From Gnetum montanum (taxonomy: Eukaryota; Streptophyta; Gnetopsida; Gnetales; Gnetaceae), in the NCBI GenBank assembly GCA_015680685.1, contig MNCI01030542.1, positions 1-56,455 on the forward strand: a stretch of DNA of 56,455 bases, written 5' to 3'. The notes under the pieces were generated by a model. It saw only the letters and a list, made by a program, of their open reading frames with translations. It ran no database searches and had not been told where the DNA came from. Of the stretch, positions 31,943-43,795 are shown piece after piece (the first letter of the stretch is position 1; each line of letters opens with the position of its first letter). The position numbers and the translations under genes are program-made.

Positions 31943-32430
31943 TAGTAATACCCTTACAGGTAGCCAAATCCATATGGGTATTATATTCAGCAACCAATGT
32001 CTCCAAGTGACTCTTCTAGTCACACTTCTTTTCAGCATCACTACTACACTCTAGAGAATTACGGAACTCATTCTTCATCTACTAGAGGGAAAATCCTATA
32101 TTCCCATCATCCTTCTCATCCTTTAGCACATGCTCCTCCACCCTCAACCTAATTACCACCTACTCTATCCATGCAGGGCAAAATTAATACATAGTTGCAG
32201 CAACATAATTCCACCAAGGCCATCAATTTACAACCAGCTCCTTAGTTGAGTGGTTTGGAACTAAGATCCTGTAAAAGACCATTCTTTTGAACCAATAGCC
32301 CTACTAAATCCTCACCTACTTATGCAACTAGTCATCCTGTATCTCCTTTATCCTTTACTTCCATTCCTTTCGAGAGCCCTTCAAACTAAACACCTCCCAA
32401 GATCCATACAACTATGTTAATCCATGTTGT
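31943..32430 (+). pseudogene. gag: Element D gag, 3' part (broken)
   Basis: Continues after G with TAGTAATACCCTTACAGG, matching F 6820-7080 (CVTLLATPPS-like: 'CDSSSHTSFQHHYYTLE' in D) and the E gag tail. Ends in the linker to the protease (about 32400, TTMLIHVVSDWIKVGNLP). Confidence 0.75.
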
Positions 32431-32869
32431 ATCTGATTGGATCAAGGTTGGCAACCTTCCTAAGAAAAGATCTTATCCTGGATGTCCTCTCATCTATTTG
32501 CAAATTACTGAGAATGAGCCATGCAAGGCTCTTCTTGACTCAAGTTCTAGAGTTAATCTAATTTCTCATAAAATGTACAATGCCTAGAACCTACCTTCTC
32601 TCAAGAAGAGTAANGGTGTAGCTATGTGTAGAAACTATAGTCTATTAAAAGCACATCAATCACAACATGCAAATGATGTCTAGATGAATCGAAAATTCAA
32701 AAGTTCCTATACACAGTAGCCATAAAACAAGAGGGCACCTAGTGGTTGACATCTAATTCTAAGAGTAGCACACTTTGCATGGAACCTACTAAGAGCTTAA
32801 CTTGTGCCTATGTTGAAGGCATGGATGAACTGAAATAAGTTCATCGCCAATTCTCCAATAATGAACCTA
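32431..32869 (+). pseudogene. Element D protease remnant with sequence gap
   Basis: At 32520-32600 it encodes ARLFLTQVLELI-like codons matching the ALLD..VNLIS start of the protease (frame-shifted here). At the N (32614) the sequence jumps to what is 7740 in F, so about 280 bp of protease present in F (about 7465-7740) are missing. Confidence 0.65.
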
Positions 32870-33890
32870 ATGATACCAATTGGGGAGAGTTGGAATCCCT
32901 AAGAGTTTAAAACATGAGCCCTTAGAGGTGAAAACTCTACCTACTAACATGAAATATGCATTTCTAAAAAATAGCAAGCCGATGATAATTAATACCAACC
33001 TTGCTCCTGAGCAGAAAAGGATGCGGTTGAGGGTCGTCAACAAATGGCCAACAACCTTTGCTTGGTCATATCTTAAACTCACAAGGATTGATCCTAAGAT
33101 ATGCTAGCATTGTATCTTCATTGATCTGGCCATGAAACCAAAGAGGCAGCTACAATGATGGTTGAATCCAAATTGAAGTAAATTTTCAAAGAGGAAATTA
33201 AACAATTCCTCAAGGCAAGGTTTATCTATCCCATTGTAGATAGTGAGTAGGTTAGCCCGCTCATGATTATGCCAAAGAAAGGTGGAAAGTGGTAGGTTTG
33301 CATCAACTTTTGGTTGTTGAATATGATAACATTCAAAGATCACTTTCCATTATCATTTGTGGCTCAAGTATTGGACACTATATCTAGGCATTACTATTAC
33401 AACTTTCTAGATGGTTATAATGGCTATAACCAAATCCAGATCACACTAGAGGATCAAGCTAAAATAACATTCACGAGTCCCTGGGGGAATTTTGCATATC
33501 AAAAAATGCCTTTTGGTCTATGCAATGCTCTTGTAACATTTCAACACTTGGTCTTGAGTATTTTTTAGCAACAAATTGGTTGCACGATGGAAATCTTCAT
33601 GGATGACTTCTCCACCTATGATGCCATATTTGAGCAAGACTTGGACTGCCTTGAGCAAGTGCTTAAAATATGTGTGGAGACAAATCTTTAGCTCAATTGG
33701 TAAAAGAGCCATTTGATGGTCGAGGAGGGCATTGTACTGGGGCACAAAATTTCTCAAGTAGTGATTAAGGTGGACCCTGAAAAGATAAATGTAATCCAAG
33801 GAATAACTAGCCAACCAGAAACTGTTAAAGATGTCCAATCATTCCTTGGACACACTAGCTACTACTAGTATTTTACAAAGATTTTTTGTA
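32870..33890 (+). pseudogene. Element D reverse transcriptase (broken)
   Basis: An upstream linker (KHEPLEVKTLPTNMKYAFL, 32910-32970) leads into RT. Motifs: WPTTFAWSY (33050), HYYYNFLDGYNGYNQIQI (about 33388-33445), KMPFGLCNALVTFQ (about 33500-33545), catalytic IFMDDFSTYDAIF (about 33594-33632), then GHKIS and VDPEKINVIQGIT (about 33745-33805). The best conserved RT of the window; still stops at 33569, 33690 and elsewhere. Confidence 0.92.
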
Positions 33891-34410
33891 AGATCGCAAA
33901 ACCATTGTTTGAGCTTACAAAGAAAGACATTCCATTCATCTAGACCAAGGAATGCGAAAATGCATTCCAAAGCCTCAAGAAAAAGCTTGTAGAAGCTCTA
34001 ATTCTACAAACACCTGACTAGTCCAAATAATTTTATATAATGATAGATGCATCAAATTATGCCTTGGGAACCATGCTTATGCAATTAAACAACAAGAAAT
34101 GTCCATATTACATCCACTACGTAGGTTGAAGCATTATGGGTGCATAGGTAAATTACACCACAAAGGAGAAAGAAATAATGGCGATGGTGTACACTCTAGA
34201 GAAGTTTAGGCACTATGTGCTCGAATACAAAGTGTTTGTGCACACTAACCATAATGCCATTCACTTTTTTATGAACAAGCCAATGGTGAGCCCCCGTATC
34301 ATATAGTGGTTGGTGAACTTGCAAGAGTTTGATCTTACAATGGTAGATCAAAAGGGGACTAACAATGTGGTCGCTAATCACTTATCTCAGTTACAATGGG
34401 ATAACAAATA
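33891..34410 (+). pseudogene. Element D RNase H (broken)
   Basis: Encodes IMIDASNYALGTMLMQLNNK at about 34040-34100 (first catalytic D), YTTKEKEIMAMVYTLEKFRH at about 34153-34210 (catalytic E), VFVHTNHNAIHFFMNKPMVS at about 34228-34290, and LTMVDQKGTNNVVANHLSQL. Stops interrupt several positions. Confidence 0.88.
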
Positions 34411-35773
34411 GGAGGAGAGCCTACTCTTTGACCAATTTCTTGATCCTCTTTACAGGTTTAATAAATGAACAAGTGCCTAATGAACCAAAATGTTATGATG
34501 GCATACTCACTTATCTTATCACTCAAGATATGCCATAAGATCTGGACTACAAGAAGAAACAATAGTTTCTTCATCAGGCCAAATGCTTCATGGAAATTAA
34601 TAAACAACTTTATAAGGTGTGCACCGATGGCCTGGTTCATTGGTATGTACCTGATGTTGATCAATTGCACATTCTCGATGATGCTCATGAAGGTCCTTGT
34701 GGGTGCCACTATGCTAGGAGATGCACAGCCATTAAGATCTTGATGGCAGAGTATTATTGGCCAACCATCTTTAGGGACACACAAATTTATCTGTTTTTGT
34801 GAACGTTGTCAACGAGATGGTGGAATGACCACTCGAATGAAGGGACCTCAATAGCAGATTTAATGACTTGAACACTTCAACATATGGGTCATTGACTTCA
34901 TCGGTCCCCATCATGCCCATGTTAAATGGAAAGGCATACATAATCATCATCATTGATTACTACCCAAAATGGGTAGAAGCAGCAGCCATCATCGACTGTA
35001 CATCATCTATTATTGCATGGTTTGTACAAAAAAATTTTGTAAATAGGTTTTGGGTGCCATGTGCACTAATTTCTAATAGTGGAATCCATTTTATAGGTAC
35101 TACCTTTCGTAAGCTTACGCAATGCTTGGAAGTTGAACATAAACTAATAGCATCCTACCACCCTTAAGCCAACGGTCAAGCAAAAGTTACTAATAGGGAG
35201 ATCACAAAGATCCTAACGAGAACTATTAGCAAATATAGGAGAGACTAAAGCACAAAACTAAACAATGCCCTCTAGGCATATCATTGAACATGAAAACTTC
35301 TTATAGGCTACTCTCCCTATGAGTTGGTATACGGAAAATTACCAACCCTACCTATCTAATTCAAGCTTCGTACACTTTCAACAGCCTATGACTTGGACCT
35401 TAACCTTAGCCTAGCATAGAAAAAAAGATTAATCAACCTAAATGTGCTAGATGAAAATCAATTAGTAGCCCTATCCTTGAATGAAGTGGATAAGGCATTC
35501 AACAAAAAGTGCCATGATCTTAGGATAAGAAAATTAAAATTTACCTATGGAGATAAGATCCTCTACTAAAACCCCACACATGTACCTTAATGAACTAAGT
35601 TTCAAATTTTGTGGAAAGGGCCTTATATCATTTATGAAACTTTTTCTTCTAGGGCAGTGTTGATCTACAAACCTTAGAGCCTGAACAAAAAACAACTGTT
35701 CAACACACAATAAGTCAAACCTTTCCATGAGCCTAAGAAAGCTAGTGGAAGTAATGCCTCAATGGATGCATGA
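34411..35773 (+). pseudogene. Element D integrase (broken)
   Basis: The zinc region (DAHEGPCGCHYARRC) is at about 34680-34730, and a shifted second half with CERCQRDG is at 34799-34825. The core includes IIIIDYYPKWVEAAA (first D) at about 34945-34990, ALISNSGIHFIG (second D changed to N) at about 35067-35100, and AKVTNREI at about 35182 (the catalytic E reads K here). YSPYELVYGKLPTLP follows at about 35310. The frame ends GSNASMDA-TGA at 35771-35773. Confidence 0.88.
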
Positions 35774-35905
35774 CTAGAGGTAGTGAAAAAATTTCTCTAC
35801 AATTGAGTTTGTCAAAAGTAATAGAATTTTTGCATTGAATCGATGAGGACTAGTAATAAAAAAGTAATAACCCACTCAGGAAACAATGCCAGAGGCCCAT
35901 GCTAC
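35774..35905 (+). other. Deletion scar between pol and ORF3 of D
   Basis: Only about 130 bp separate the pol stop from ORF3 codons, against about 4 kb up to the same point in F. The spacer, internal promoter and first half of ORF3 have been lost. Confidence 0.65.
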
Positions 35906-36879
35906 CATTGAGCATCTACATAAATTCGAGAGCAACTCTTGCATGAGCGAGAGTACCAAGTAGGAACAAGTGGTGGGGATCCATCTATGTACTGTCTTAC
36001 AATGAATCACCTCAATCAAGTGCCTTGAACAATCAGTCAAATGGAGAGAGGTGGGCCAATATTCTTAGTCCAAAGAACACAGCTTCCCACGAGGTCGAAC
36101 CCTAGTGCCCGAGAGGTAATGATATCTCTTTCACAACAATAACAATTCCCAGAAATCTCTAGGAATGCTACACCCTTTTTGGTGTGCTTGGAGGAGGGCG
36201 ATGGGGAAACTATCTTGGTGATGTAGCACCAAGGTTAGGAGACAACAATGAAAGTGGTTGCTAATTGAATTTCCAAAGAACTAAACACACCTATAGTGTA
36301 TATACCATATCTTTCTACACTCAAAGATGTGTAGACGTTTGCTGGAATTATTAGTGGTAGATTGAGTGTAGCCTAGCATGATGAGTTGTTAGATTGATTG
36401 GTGGGAATTAGCCAACTGATTCTGGATGTTTTTGATTTTCTATATAGCATCAACACAACCTAGTCAAAGCTACTTGAAGTAAAGGGTAAATGCATCATTT
36501 TGGAAGATTAACTCAAAATAGCTCAAGCACAAAACCAATGCTTGGCCACGAAGGTTGCTGAATTGAGAGCCCACCTTCCTAATCCTACACTCCTCAACCC
36601 TACACTGACGAGAGATGAAGCTTTTCAACAATTTTAAGATAAACTTAAATAGGTTGAGGTAGGGATGGTGATGATTTTCTTTGATCAATCTGTGGCTGAG
36701 GATAAGACATATTTTGTTTAGAAGGACTTGGTCAAAACATGCCTAGAGAATGAGATGCTGACTGCAACGAATCACCACTTGCAAAATGTTGATGTGTAGA
36801 AATAGCATATGTAAGAATTCATCCTTCAACAACATTAATAGCTAGCCAAGGTAAACACTAAACTAAGAAGTTTGGTAAC
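35906..36879 (+). pseudogene. Element D ORF3, middle part (broken)
   Basis: Matches F 49650-50600: TIEHLHKF-like codons at 35910, the SMDHLNQV region at about 36003, and the coiled-coil codons around 36480-36640 (AQALAQNQCLATKVAELRAHL after correcting frame). Broken at 36879 by insertion of E (GTAAC at 36875-36879) and resumed at 47358. Confidence 0.8.
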
Positions 36880-37791
36880 TAATGAGCGGTTAGGTACCCC
36901 TACACCCAACCATGCAAATCACGGGCGTTCACACGCGACTCTGTCGAATTCTGGAGACTGTAAGCACTTAACATACACCAAACCCTAACTAGCAACCCTT
37001 GGGTTAGAACAGTTGTTGTCTTCTCAACCTCACTTGTGAGTATCTAGTGGCAATGGTTAAGTGAGATTGAGGTAACTAATTTTATAGTTTTTACTTTATC
37101 TTTTGGCATCTAATTATCTTGGAAAGTAAGGCTAGACTATTAAGTAATCTATGATTATCTTAATATTAATTTTAACTATTCCTAGCATAAGTATCTGATC
37201 CCATCTTCTAGGCACGTTCTAAGCATTCCCTAAACACTATTGGGTTACCAGACGTTAAGCGTCACTGGGTTACCAAGTGTTGGGTTTACATTCGAGATGG
37301 TCGTACTTATGGTCTTTACGAAATTATAAAAGAGTGAAAGTGATTAAAATAACAATAAATGAAACTTAAGTAATTATCAAAACATAAACATGTTAATCTA
37401 TTGAATGCATTAAATGACTAAGTCCAAATGCTGCAAGGAATGCTTGAAGAGTTCATCTTTATTGTTGTTCACGCCAATGGACTCAGATACATCAACACTC
37501 GAATAAAGAGCTGATTACTTTTCTTACACCTACTATAGGCACTTGGAAAATATTATATCTCTTGTGGGAACAAACTATAAGAGCTTTGTTACAACTAACT
37601 GAAAGATGTCTAAATGAGGCGGAAGGCCCTCTTATTTATAAGCCGAAATAGGCTCCACTTAAACGGGGCCACGTCGATGCATGGGAGGCTGTGTCGACGG
37701 GGCCGCGTCGACGTGGCCATGTATACACGACCTCGTATATGCGGCCCATATATGCGGGCTAGTCGACACATTGACTAATGACACTCCATCA
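36880..37791 (-). repeat. Element E 3' LTR
   Basis: On the minus strand it begins TGATGGAGTGTCATTAG at 37791 and ends CTCATTA at 36880 (CTCATCA in the partner). U3 palindromes with GTCGAC and GTATAC words lie at about 37670-37770; TATTTATA at about 37633-37640 is the TATA box (minus). Confidence 0.92.
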
Positions 37792-37806
37792 TACCCCCAT
37801 GACTGA
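37792..37806 (-). promoter_or_regulatory. Element E polypurine tract
   Basis: The minus strand reads CTCAGTCATGGGGGTA directly before TGATGGAG. It is the clearest such tract in the window. Confidence 0.8.
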
Positions 37807-38040
37807 GTAAAAATGCATCCTCGAGTTACTCTACAATTTGGGTATGGGCTTTTATTTACAACACACATGACTTGACACACATATGACAGACACACATGAC
37901 ACAACATCAATTTTACCAAGTGCCCGAGTTACAGAGAAGGACAAGTTACAAAAATGGTAGTGTTCAGAGACAAAATTGAACACCGTGCTGGTCTTAGAGT
38001 CTCTACCGTGTAGAATGATGCACAAAATTGTTGGAGAAGA
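37807..38040 (-). other. Element E 3' untranslated region
   Basis: Short stretch between the ORF3 stop and the polypurine tract, with ACACATGAC-like repeats at about 37861-37900. No gene. Confidence 0.6.
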
Positions 38041-40919
38041 TCACACCATCCTTGGGGGTGGTGGTTTCGATGAACCTTCTCTAGCCTCTGGCCCATGCGT
38101 TGGTGACGGCATAAATGATGGTTGTCCCATAGCAATTGCAACTTCTGGAGGTAGCCAGAAAGCCTCCAAGAGAGCCCTCATTTTTTCTTCTTTGCTTTTG
38201 GGATCGTTCACTATCCAGGCAGCTTCTCCAATGTGTGCTAGAACTAGAACCTCCCAAGGACATGGCAGCACCAGGAAGAGTTCTTTTAGGTTGACAAACC
38301 AGGCTACAAACTACTTTCATTTGATGTCGAACGCTCAGATTGATGCCTACAACTACTGGTAGTCATTCATTCGATGGGCCAAATTCTCTGTGACTGCATG
38401 TTATCCTTCAAAGCTTGTGCGGAGAACCTCGAGTTCTGTGTTTACTATTTCCAGCTTCTACTTTGTTGCTTTGTGCGCTTGGAACTCACCCTCATATAGA
38501 GAATATGAGGCAACCACTTGCTTTTCCAATTCTAACCGCGGTCTCCCAACTGTTAGCATAGCCAGGTTTGTGTAGCGAAGGTTGGCGAGCTCCATATATT
38601 CTGTCATCTCCTCAATCTGCAGCTCCTTAAGGTAGATTTCAGCTTGATTGTAGGCATTCAACCCATCAAAGATAGATTGCCATACCTCACCTCCCTCTCG
38701 GAGCTGCTAGAGTGCTTGGTTCATCTTAGCCTTTGGGACTTGAATCTACTTTTCATTCACCTCCTTTTGCAATCCCACTTGGTCCAGGTAATGATTTTTG
38801 ACTTTTTCAAATTTCAGGGCCTCATTCCTCCAAGCGGTGATTTCAATGGCAAATTTTTGTCACAAAGCCTGAACCTCCTCCATGGACAGATTTCGATTCT
38901 TAGCTGCCAACCTTCTCACATCAGCATTCACCCTAGCTAGCTCTTCCTGCTATTGGTGGATAAAATTTTTCATGTGCTCATTTTCCGTACCAACATTGCA
39001 TAAGCGATGAACCTCCGTGGTCAACCTAACATTCGCCTGGCAAACCTCTATCAAGTCCTTATTTAAATTATATGCTTGAATGTCTACCAAGGACTTATTA
39101 AAGGTCGCCAACTCTCGCTCATCCTCAACTATCTGCAGTTTGAGCTAAAGCTGTTGAAAGGCTTCATCTTTGGTGATCTCACGGTTGAGGAGAGCTGGAT
39201 CGGCAAGTTGGATTCTTAATTGGGCCACTTCTGTTGCCAAGCGTTGAGAGGCGGCTTGAGCAGTTTTAAGTTGCCCTTCCAAAATAAGGCTCTTACCCCA
39301 TGCCAAGAGCAGCTCTGACTGGGTCGCATTGATGTTGTCCGGAAGGTCAAAGACATCCGGAGGTGGTTGCCCGGTTCCCACCAGTTGGTCCAATAATTGT
39401 TTGTGTTGAGCTACGTCAATCTTGCTACATGAAGTTCCAGCGGATGCATGTACATCTTGAAGTCCATGAACATTCGGTATAGGTGTCACTGGTGCGTTGA
39501 GAGCTGTAGCAATTATGTCAGCAACCACTTCGACTGCAATCTCCTATCCTTGGTGCTGCATCACTAGGACCATCACCCGTTCACCATCTTCCAAGCTTAC
39601 CGAGAAGGTAGCAGCATTCCCAGAGATTTCGGGAAATAGTTGCTGGGTTGACACTGTTACCTCTCGGACACTGGGATCTATCCTTGCTGGCACTTACGTT
39701 GGAACGGTGAAGAACATTGGCCCTGCTCTTTACAGCAAGCTGACTAATTAAGCCACTTGCTCCAGGTGGCTCATTGCAGGGTAATAGACTGAAGGGTCTT
39801 CTCCTCCACTAGTCCTACCAGATTGCTCTTGCTAGCTCAAGAGCGTTTTTCGGATTTTGTGGATGTATTCTGCAATGGTTTGCAAACCTGACCTTGTTGT
39901 TTGTGCAGGTGGTGGAGGTGGTTGCTGCTCCTCCTCTATCTATGTGGTGGCAAGAGTTTTATCCTTCATCATTTCCCACCAAGAGGTAATTGGGGCATGT
40001 CGAATTATATCATTGGAGTACTGTGCTATCCTTGCCAATTTGCACAACTTCCGGATTAGGCAGGGAAAGGGGAAAGGGGAGTACTGTGCTATCCTTGCCA
40101 GTTTTATCCACGTTTTCTTTCAGTGAACCTCTTTTCAATCTCTAAGAATAACAGTTGTGGAAGACTCGTAGGGAATTTCCCACTCAAGGTGGCACACACA
40201 TGAGTGGAGAAGTCTGTGATTTTGCTAGGTCTTACCGTTGGGTTCAAGTGGTAAGACGCAATCTTTGAGTACACCCTCTCCATTGTGGTCAAAGAGCCAA
40301 ATTCCTTGCGCTCTACCCCATAGCACCATTTGGTCCATTCCACCTTTACCTCTGGGTCATCTTGTTTTGGAATCTCCACCACATTTGCTCCAGTCTTGGG
40401 CAACCCCAAAGCCTGCGTTATTGCCTCTAAAGAGTAAGAGACATAAATGTCTTTGATTCTTACTTTGGACCCCGGTTGCCGATTCATCCAGAAGAGATAG
40501 GTCTCTCTTGAGTACCACTCACCACTGGATGTGATGATTAGCCACATAGTAGAATTTTGCAGCTACAGCCTCACATCTTCTAGAGCATTCTCGAGGAATG
40601 GTCCAAAGTTTAGCTTTTGGAGGACCATCTGTTGCACTTTGCATGACTTGATAGCATCGAGACAGGCCTTACTCAAGGTGACCTCAAGCCCTAGTGCTAT
40701 CCCTAGAGTCTCATCCCCTTGCGATTACTCGTTGGGAATCTCCTCTTCGGGAATCTGATGGATAGACTCCACATCAGGTCCTTCGTGGAGGGGGCCAGTT
40801 GCATGAGAGCCCTCCACGTACTCTAGTGGTTGCATGCCTTGTCCTCTCCCTGTTTGCGGTCGCTTGTCCCTTAGTTGTGATGGTCCTTCACCCCTTGGAT
40901 GCCTCGGTTTGGGTGCTAT
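38041..40919 (-). pseudogene. Element E ORF3, about 960 codons (broken)
   Basis: Start IAPKPRHPRGEG at 40919: the ATG reads ATA. Central domain is open for 147 codons at 40104-40547: SSGEWYSRETYLFWMNRQPG, ITQALGLPKT, MERVYSKIASYHLNPTVRPS, LPQLLFLEIEKRF. A coiled coil follows (open 39145-39528: LVGTGQPPPDVFDLPDNINA and on; 38458-38661: YMELANLRYTNLAMLTVGRP). C-terminus MLPCPWEVLVLAHIGEAAW, then a proline-rich end PPPPRMV with stop at 38041. Same architecture as B and F. Function unknown. Confidence 0.8.
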
Positions 40920-40930
40920 CTACAATCAAA
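40920..40930 (-). promoter_or_regulatory. Splice-acceptor-like site at ORF3 start of E
   Basis: The minus strand reads TTTGATTGTAG directly before ATAGCACC. It corresponds to TGATTGCAG in B and TGATCACAG in F. Confidence 0.45.
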
Positions 40931-41177
40931 CATAACCACCCATTATACTATGCATAAGTAGCTCAAGATGATCCTTATACACCTTCTCAGTTCAACTAAG
41001 TTATGTTGTTGGCACGAGCATTCCATTAAGTCCTTCAGAGTGTTAATGCATGGGTTAAAGCCAAAAACAACAAGGGCTAAGTTAGAGTTTTTAAACGGTT
41101 ATTTTCATTTCTTCCCTTAGGGTTGCAAAGTCTTAATTGACTAACCAATTAATTATTTATTTATTTATTTAGGCTTC

Positions 41178-41193
41178 ACCCCCCCATGACTGA
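41178..41193 (-). promoter_or_regulatory. Second polypurine-tract-like motif of E
   Basis: The minus strand reads CTCAGTCATGGGGGGGTG, nearly identical to the true tract at 37792-37806. It lies between the internal promoter and ORF3. Confidence 0.55.
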
Positions 41194-41339
41194 GAGCATA
41201 CCTCCGGTTGCTTAAAAGGACAAGGATCGGTTGATGTGTATGCGTGGTAGAATGTAGGTGCTTAGGCAAGATTTAGGTAGAAAAAATGACAAAATATCCC
41301 CCCAATTTGTTTGAAAAATGATGAAATCTCAAAGCGCAG

Positions 41340-41420
41340 CGGGCGTATATATAGGGAGTTATGGCTGCGTCAACGGGGCTGCGTATACGAGGCCCTGTAT
41401 ACATAGGCACTCATTGACCA
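41340..41420 (-). promoter_or_regulatory. Internal promoter of E upstream of ORF3
   Basis: On the minus strand CTGTATAC-like, CGTATACG (41382-41389) and GTTGACGCAG motifs precede TATATATA (41346-41353). The LTR of E carries CGTATACG and GTCAACGC/GTCGACG units upstream of its TATA. The distance from TATA to the ORF3 start is about 430 bp, close to the 480 bp in B. Confidence 0.7.
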
Positions 41421-42890
41421 GCACGGAAAAAGCCCAAAATAATGAATTTGAAACGTCAAATTGGGGCAGTTGAAGCACGTGAAAGGCTCAGTCATGGTTG
41501 AGGATAGGAGGAAGTAAGAGGGGCTTGAAAAAGAGTCAAAAATAGGAGAACATGACATAAAAGAACTCCACGGGAAAAAAATCGAGCAACAGATAGCAGG
41601 GAAACAAGCCATCGACCAATCCCAAGGATGGGGAACTCAAAAACAGCACCAAGAATATGCAAGTAGGTCCTCCCCATAGCAGGCGATAGCCTTCATTACC
41701 CTTGCATAGCCCCAACTCCAGGGTTCGTGGGCCCCAGAGCTAAGGAATGGTGATCGTAGGTTAATACTTCCATCCATGGGAACCTGCCTAGGCATTGAAA
41801 GTTCATGAGAGGCACGACAAACAATCAAGTCATAAAATCGGCAGTGAGGTGAGTGATGGAGAGAAGTGGGTGAAGAGAGATGGGGTGTGGATGTCCAATT
41901 ATTGGTTCCATGAAACCCCCATGTGAAGTTGTGCTTAAGTGACCCGATAGAGCCTTTTCCAAGTTCAGACCCAAAACCAACCACATCCAGTGACATCGCA
42001 GCAACACACGAAGACTCATTCAACTCGTAAGTGGATAGGAATGCACTCATAGAGAACTACCACTCCAACAGGCATAAGAGGAAGGAAGTCTTGTAACTAG
42101 TGCTTGTGGCCCGTGAGAGGCGATCTAAGGGGTGTGCTTTGAATTTCCACATTGTGAGGATTTTATCCTTGTATTTTATTTTGATTTTCAAATTGTGGGA
42201 ACCACATCATGCGAAGAACCATGCTTGTGTGCATGCGTTCGACCAAGGGGCATGCTTTGAATCCTCATGGTTTTTTTTTCGATTTTTGATGAGGACCACA
42301 CCATGCAAGGTTAAATTGCCAAGGAGCTTCCTTGTAGAGAAGAACTTGAAGTGGTAGGGAATCCGTAAGGGCATTCTTTGCCACCCAAGGATAGAATAGG
42401 ACAATGAATGTTGCATTTCCCTTGAAGGCACACCCGATTCAAACCATTGGGTCATCCCCGAGTCTAGGAACCACACAAGTCACACCTTAATTAAAATGTT
42501 GTTTAAATGAACTAGGGTTGCATAGCCCCGATGATAGGAAAACCACAAAGTGGATGAATGGGTGGATGACATGGACCCATTGCTGATATTATGAGGTGAA
42601 AGTAGCCACAAAATCCAAGAACCACAATGCGAGGGTAGGAACAAGGTAAAATAAGTGGTTGTCCCCAATGACCCATCGCAACAAAAACGATCTGCACCAA
42701 ACCTAATAACAAAAAGATGATTTATTAGTGACTAGTTGGAAATTAAACAACAAAGAAATGGAAAAATAAATAAAGAAAAGAAAGGAAAAATTAGCAAGAA
42801 TTGGAAAACGTATGAACGATATTGAAAAACAACAAAGTGTAAAACAAAAATGCAAAAAGTGAAGGGTGTAGTGGAATGGATTAGCATGGA
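41421..42890 (-). other. Element E spacer between protease and ORF3 promoter
   Basis: Homologous to A 913-2199. The A-rich plus strand at 42710-42860 is the T-rich tract that follows gag/pol in these elements. Two degenerate copies of a roughly 110-bp unit (GGGTGTGCTTTGAAT at about 42130 and GGGGCATGCTTTGAAT at about 42245, each followed by a T-rich run and ACCACA-CATGC) form a tandem pair. No coding frame. Confidence 0.6.
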
Positions 42891-42893
42891 GGA

Positions 42894-42912
42894 CGATCTC
42901 CCCCATGACTGG
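42894..42912 (-). promoter_or_regulatory. First polypurine-tract-like motif of E
   Basis: The minus strand reads CCAGTCATGGGGGAGATC about 60-80 bp after the end of the gag-protease coding remnant. A and B have GTTATGGGGGATATCC and CTATGATGGATATCCC at this position. Confidence 0.55.
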
Positions 42913-42964
42913 GTGGAAAGGAGGAGACGTGAGGAATGGAGCAAGGCTGTCCTGGTGATGATGA

Positions 42965-43795
42965 GGCAGTATCCCTAGTTAGGTGGAGCCCACGAAAAGG
43001 TTTGAGTTCTACGGGCTCTTATTTGAAACTTTTAGGGATTTGCAACTTTCCCCAGTCACCATGGTCATCAACAGTGGATACTTGTTGATGAACCTCTTCC
43101 ATTTCATCCATGTTTTCTACATAGACTCGTACAGACCCCTCAGATGGTTCCATGCACAATGTGCTACTAGTAAGATCAGCTATCAGCCATTGGGTGCCCT
43201 ATTGATTAGCGATTGCTGCGTACAAGCACTATTGGACTGGTGATGCCTCGGTACACCAACTACATGCTTGAATGGATATCCACTTGGCAGACCATAATTG
43301 CTACACACAGTTGCACCCGGAGTCACTGTACGCAATGCATGGAACATGCTTCTTCTCGATCTTTCCAAAAATGTTTTCCTTTGAAATTTCAAGGGAAAGA
43401 TCGCGGAGTCCAAGTCGTGCGTCCACCGTGCTCAGCCAAGATCTTCCCATTATGATTGGAAAGTTCCCTTTGCAATTCTCTACACAGATGACAAGGAAAT
43501 TGGCAGGGTAGGACCACCCACAAATGGTGGTCACAATGTCCTCCACCACTCCCAAGGGAATAATGACGGACTGTTCTACCAGTTCGAGCCTAATGTTGCT
43601 CTTCTTAAGCAGGGGCAGGTTTCAGTTCTTGTACATGTCATGAGAGATCAAATTAACTCCTAACCTCGAGTCTAGAAGAGCTTTATAGGGCTCATTTCCT
43701 ACCACTTGAAGATGGATGAGGGGACTTCCCAGATCAATCAATTTCTGGGGAAGGTGATCTGCCTTTATCTAGTCAGTCATTGCATGTGTGAGCAT
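42965..43795 (-). pseudogene. Element E protease and pol remnant (broken)
   Basis: Aspartic protease: ALLDSRLGVNLISHDMYKN at about 43690-43635 (the DTG-type triad reads DSR), then an open stretch GVVEDIVTTICGWSYPANFL, GNFPIIMGRSWLSTVDARLG (43301-43555). After LQIPKSFK and EPVELKPF (about 43030-42995) the sequence jumps to the C-terminal codons of pol; RT, RNase H and integrase are absent. Confidence 0.82.

Noticed and set aside
37976-38362. Plus-strand open frame within E (128 codons)
   Set aside because: It is the antisense of the conserved ORF3 C-terminus of E.
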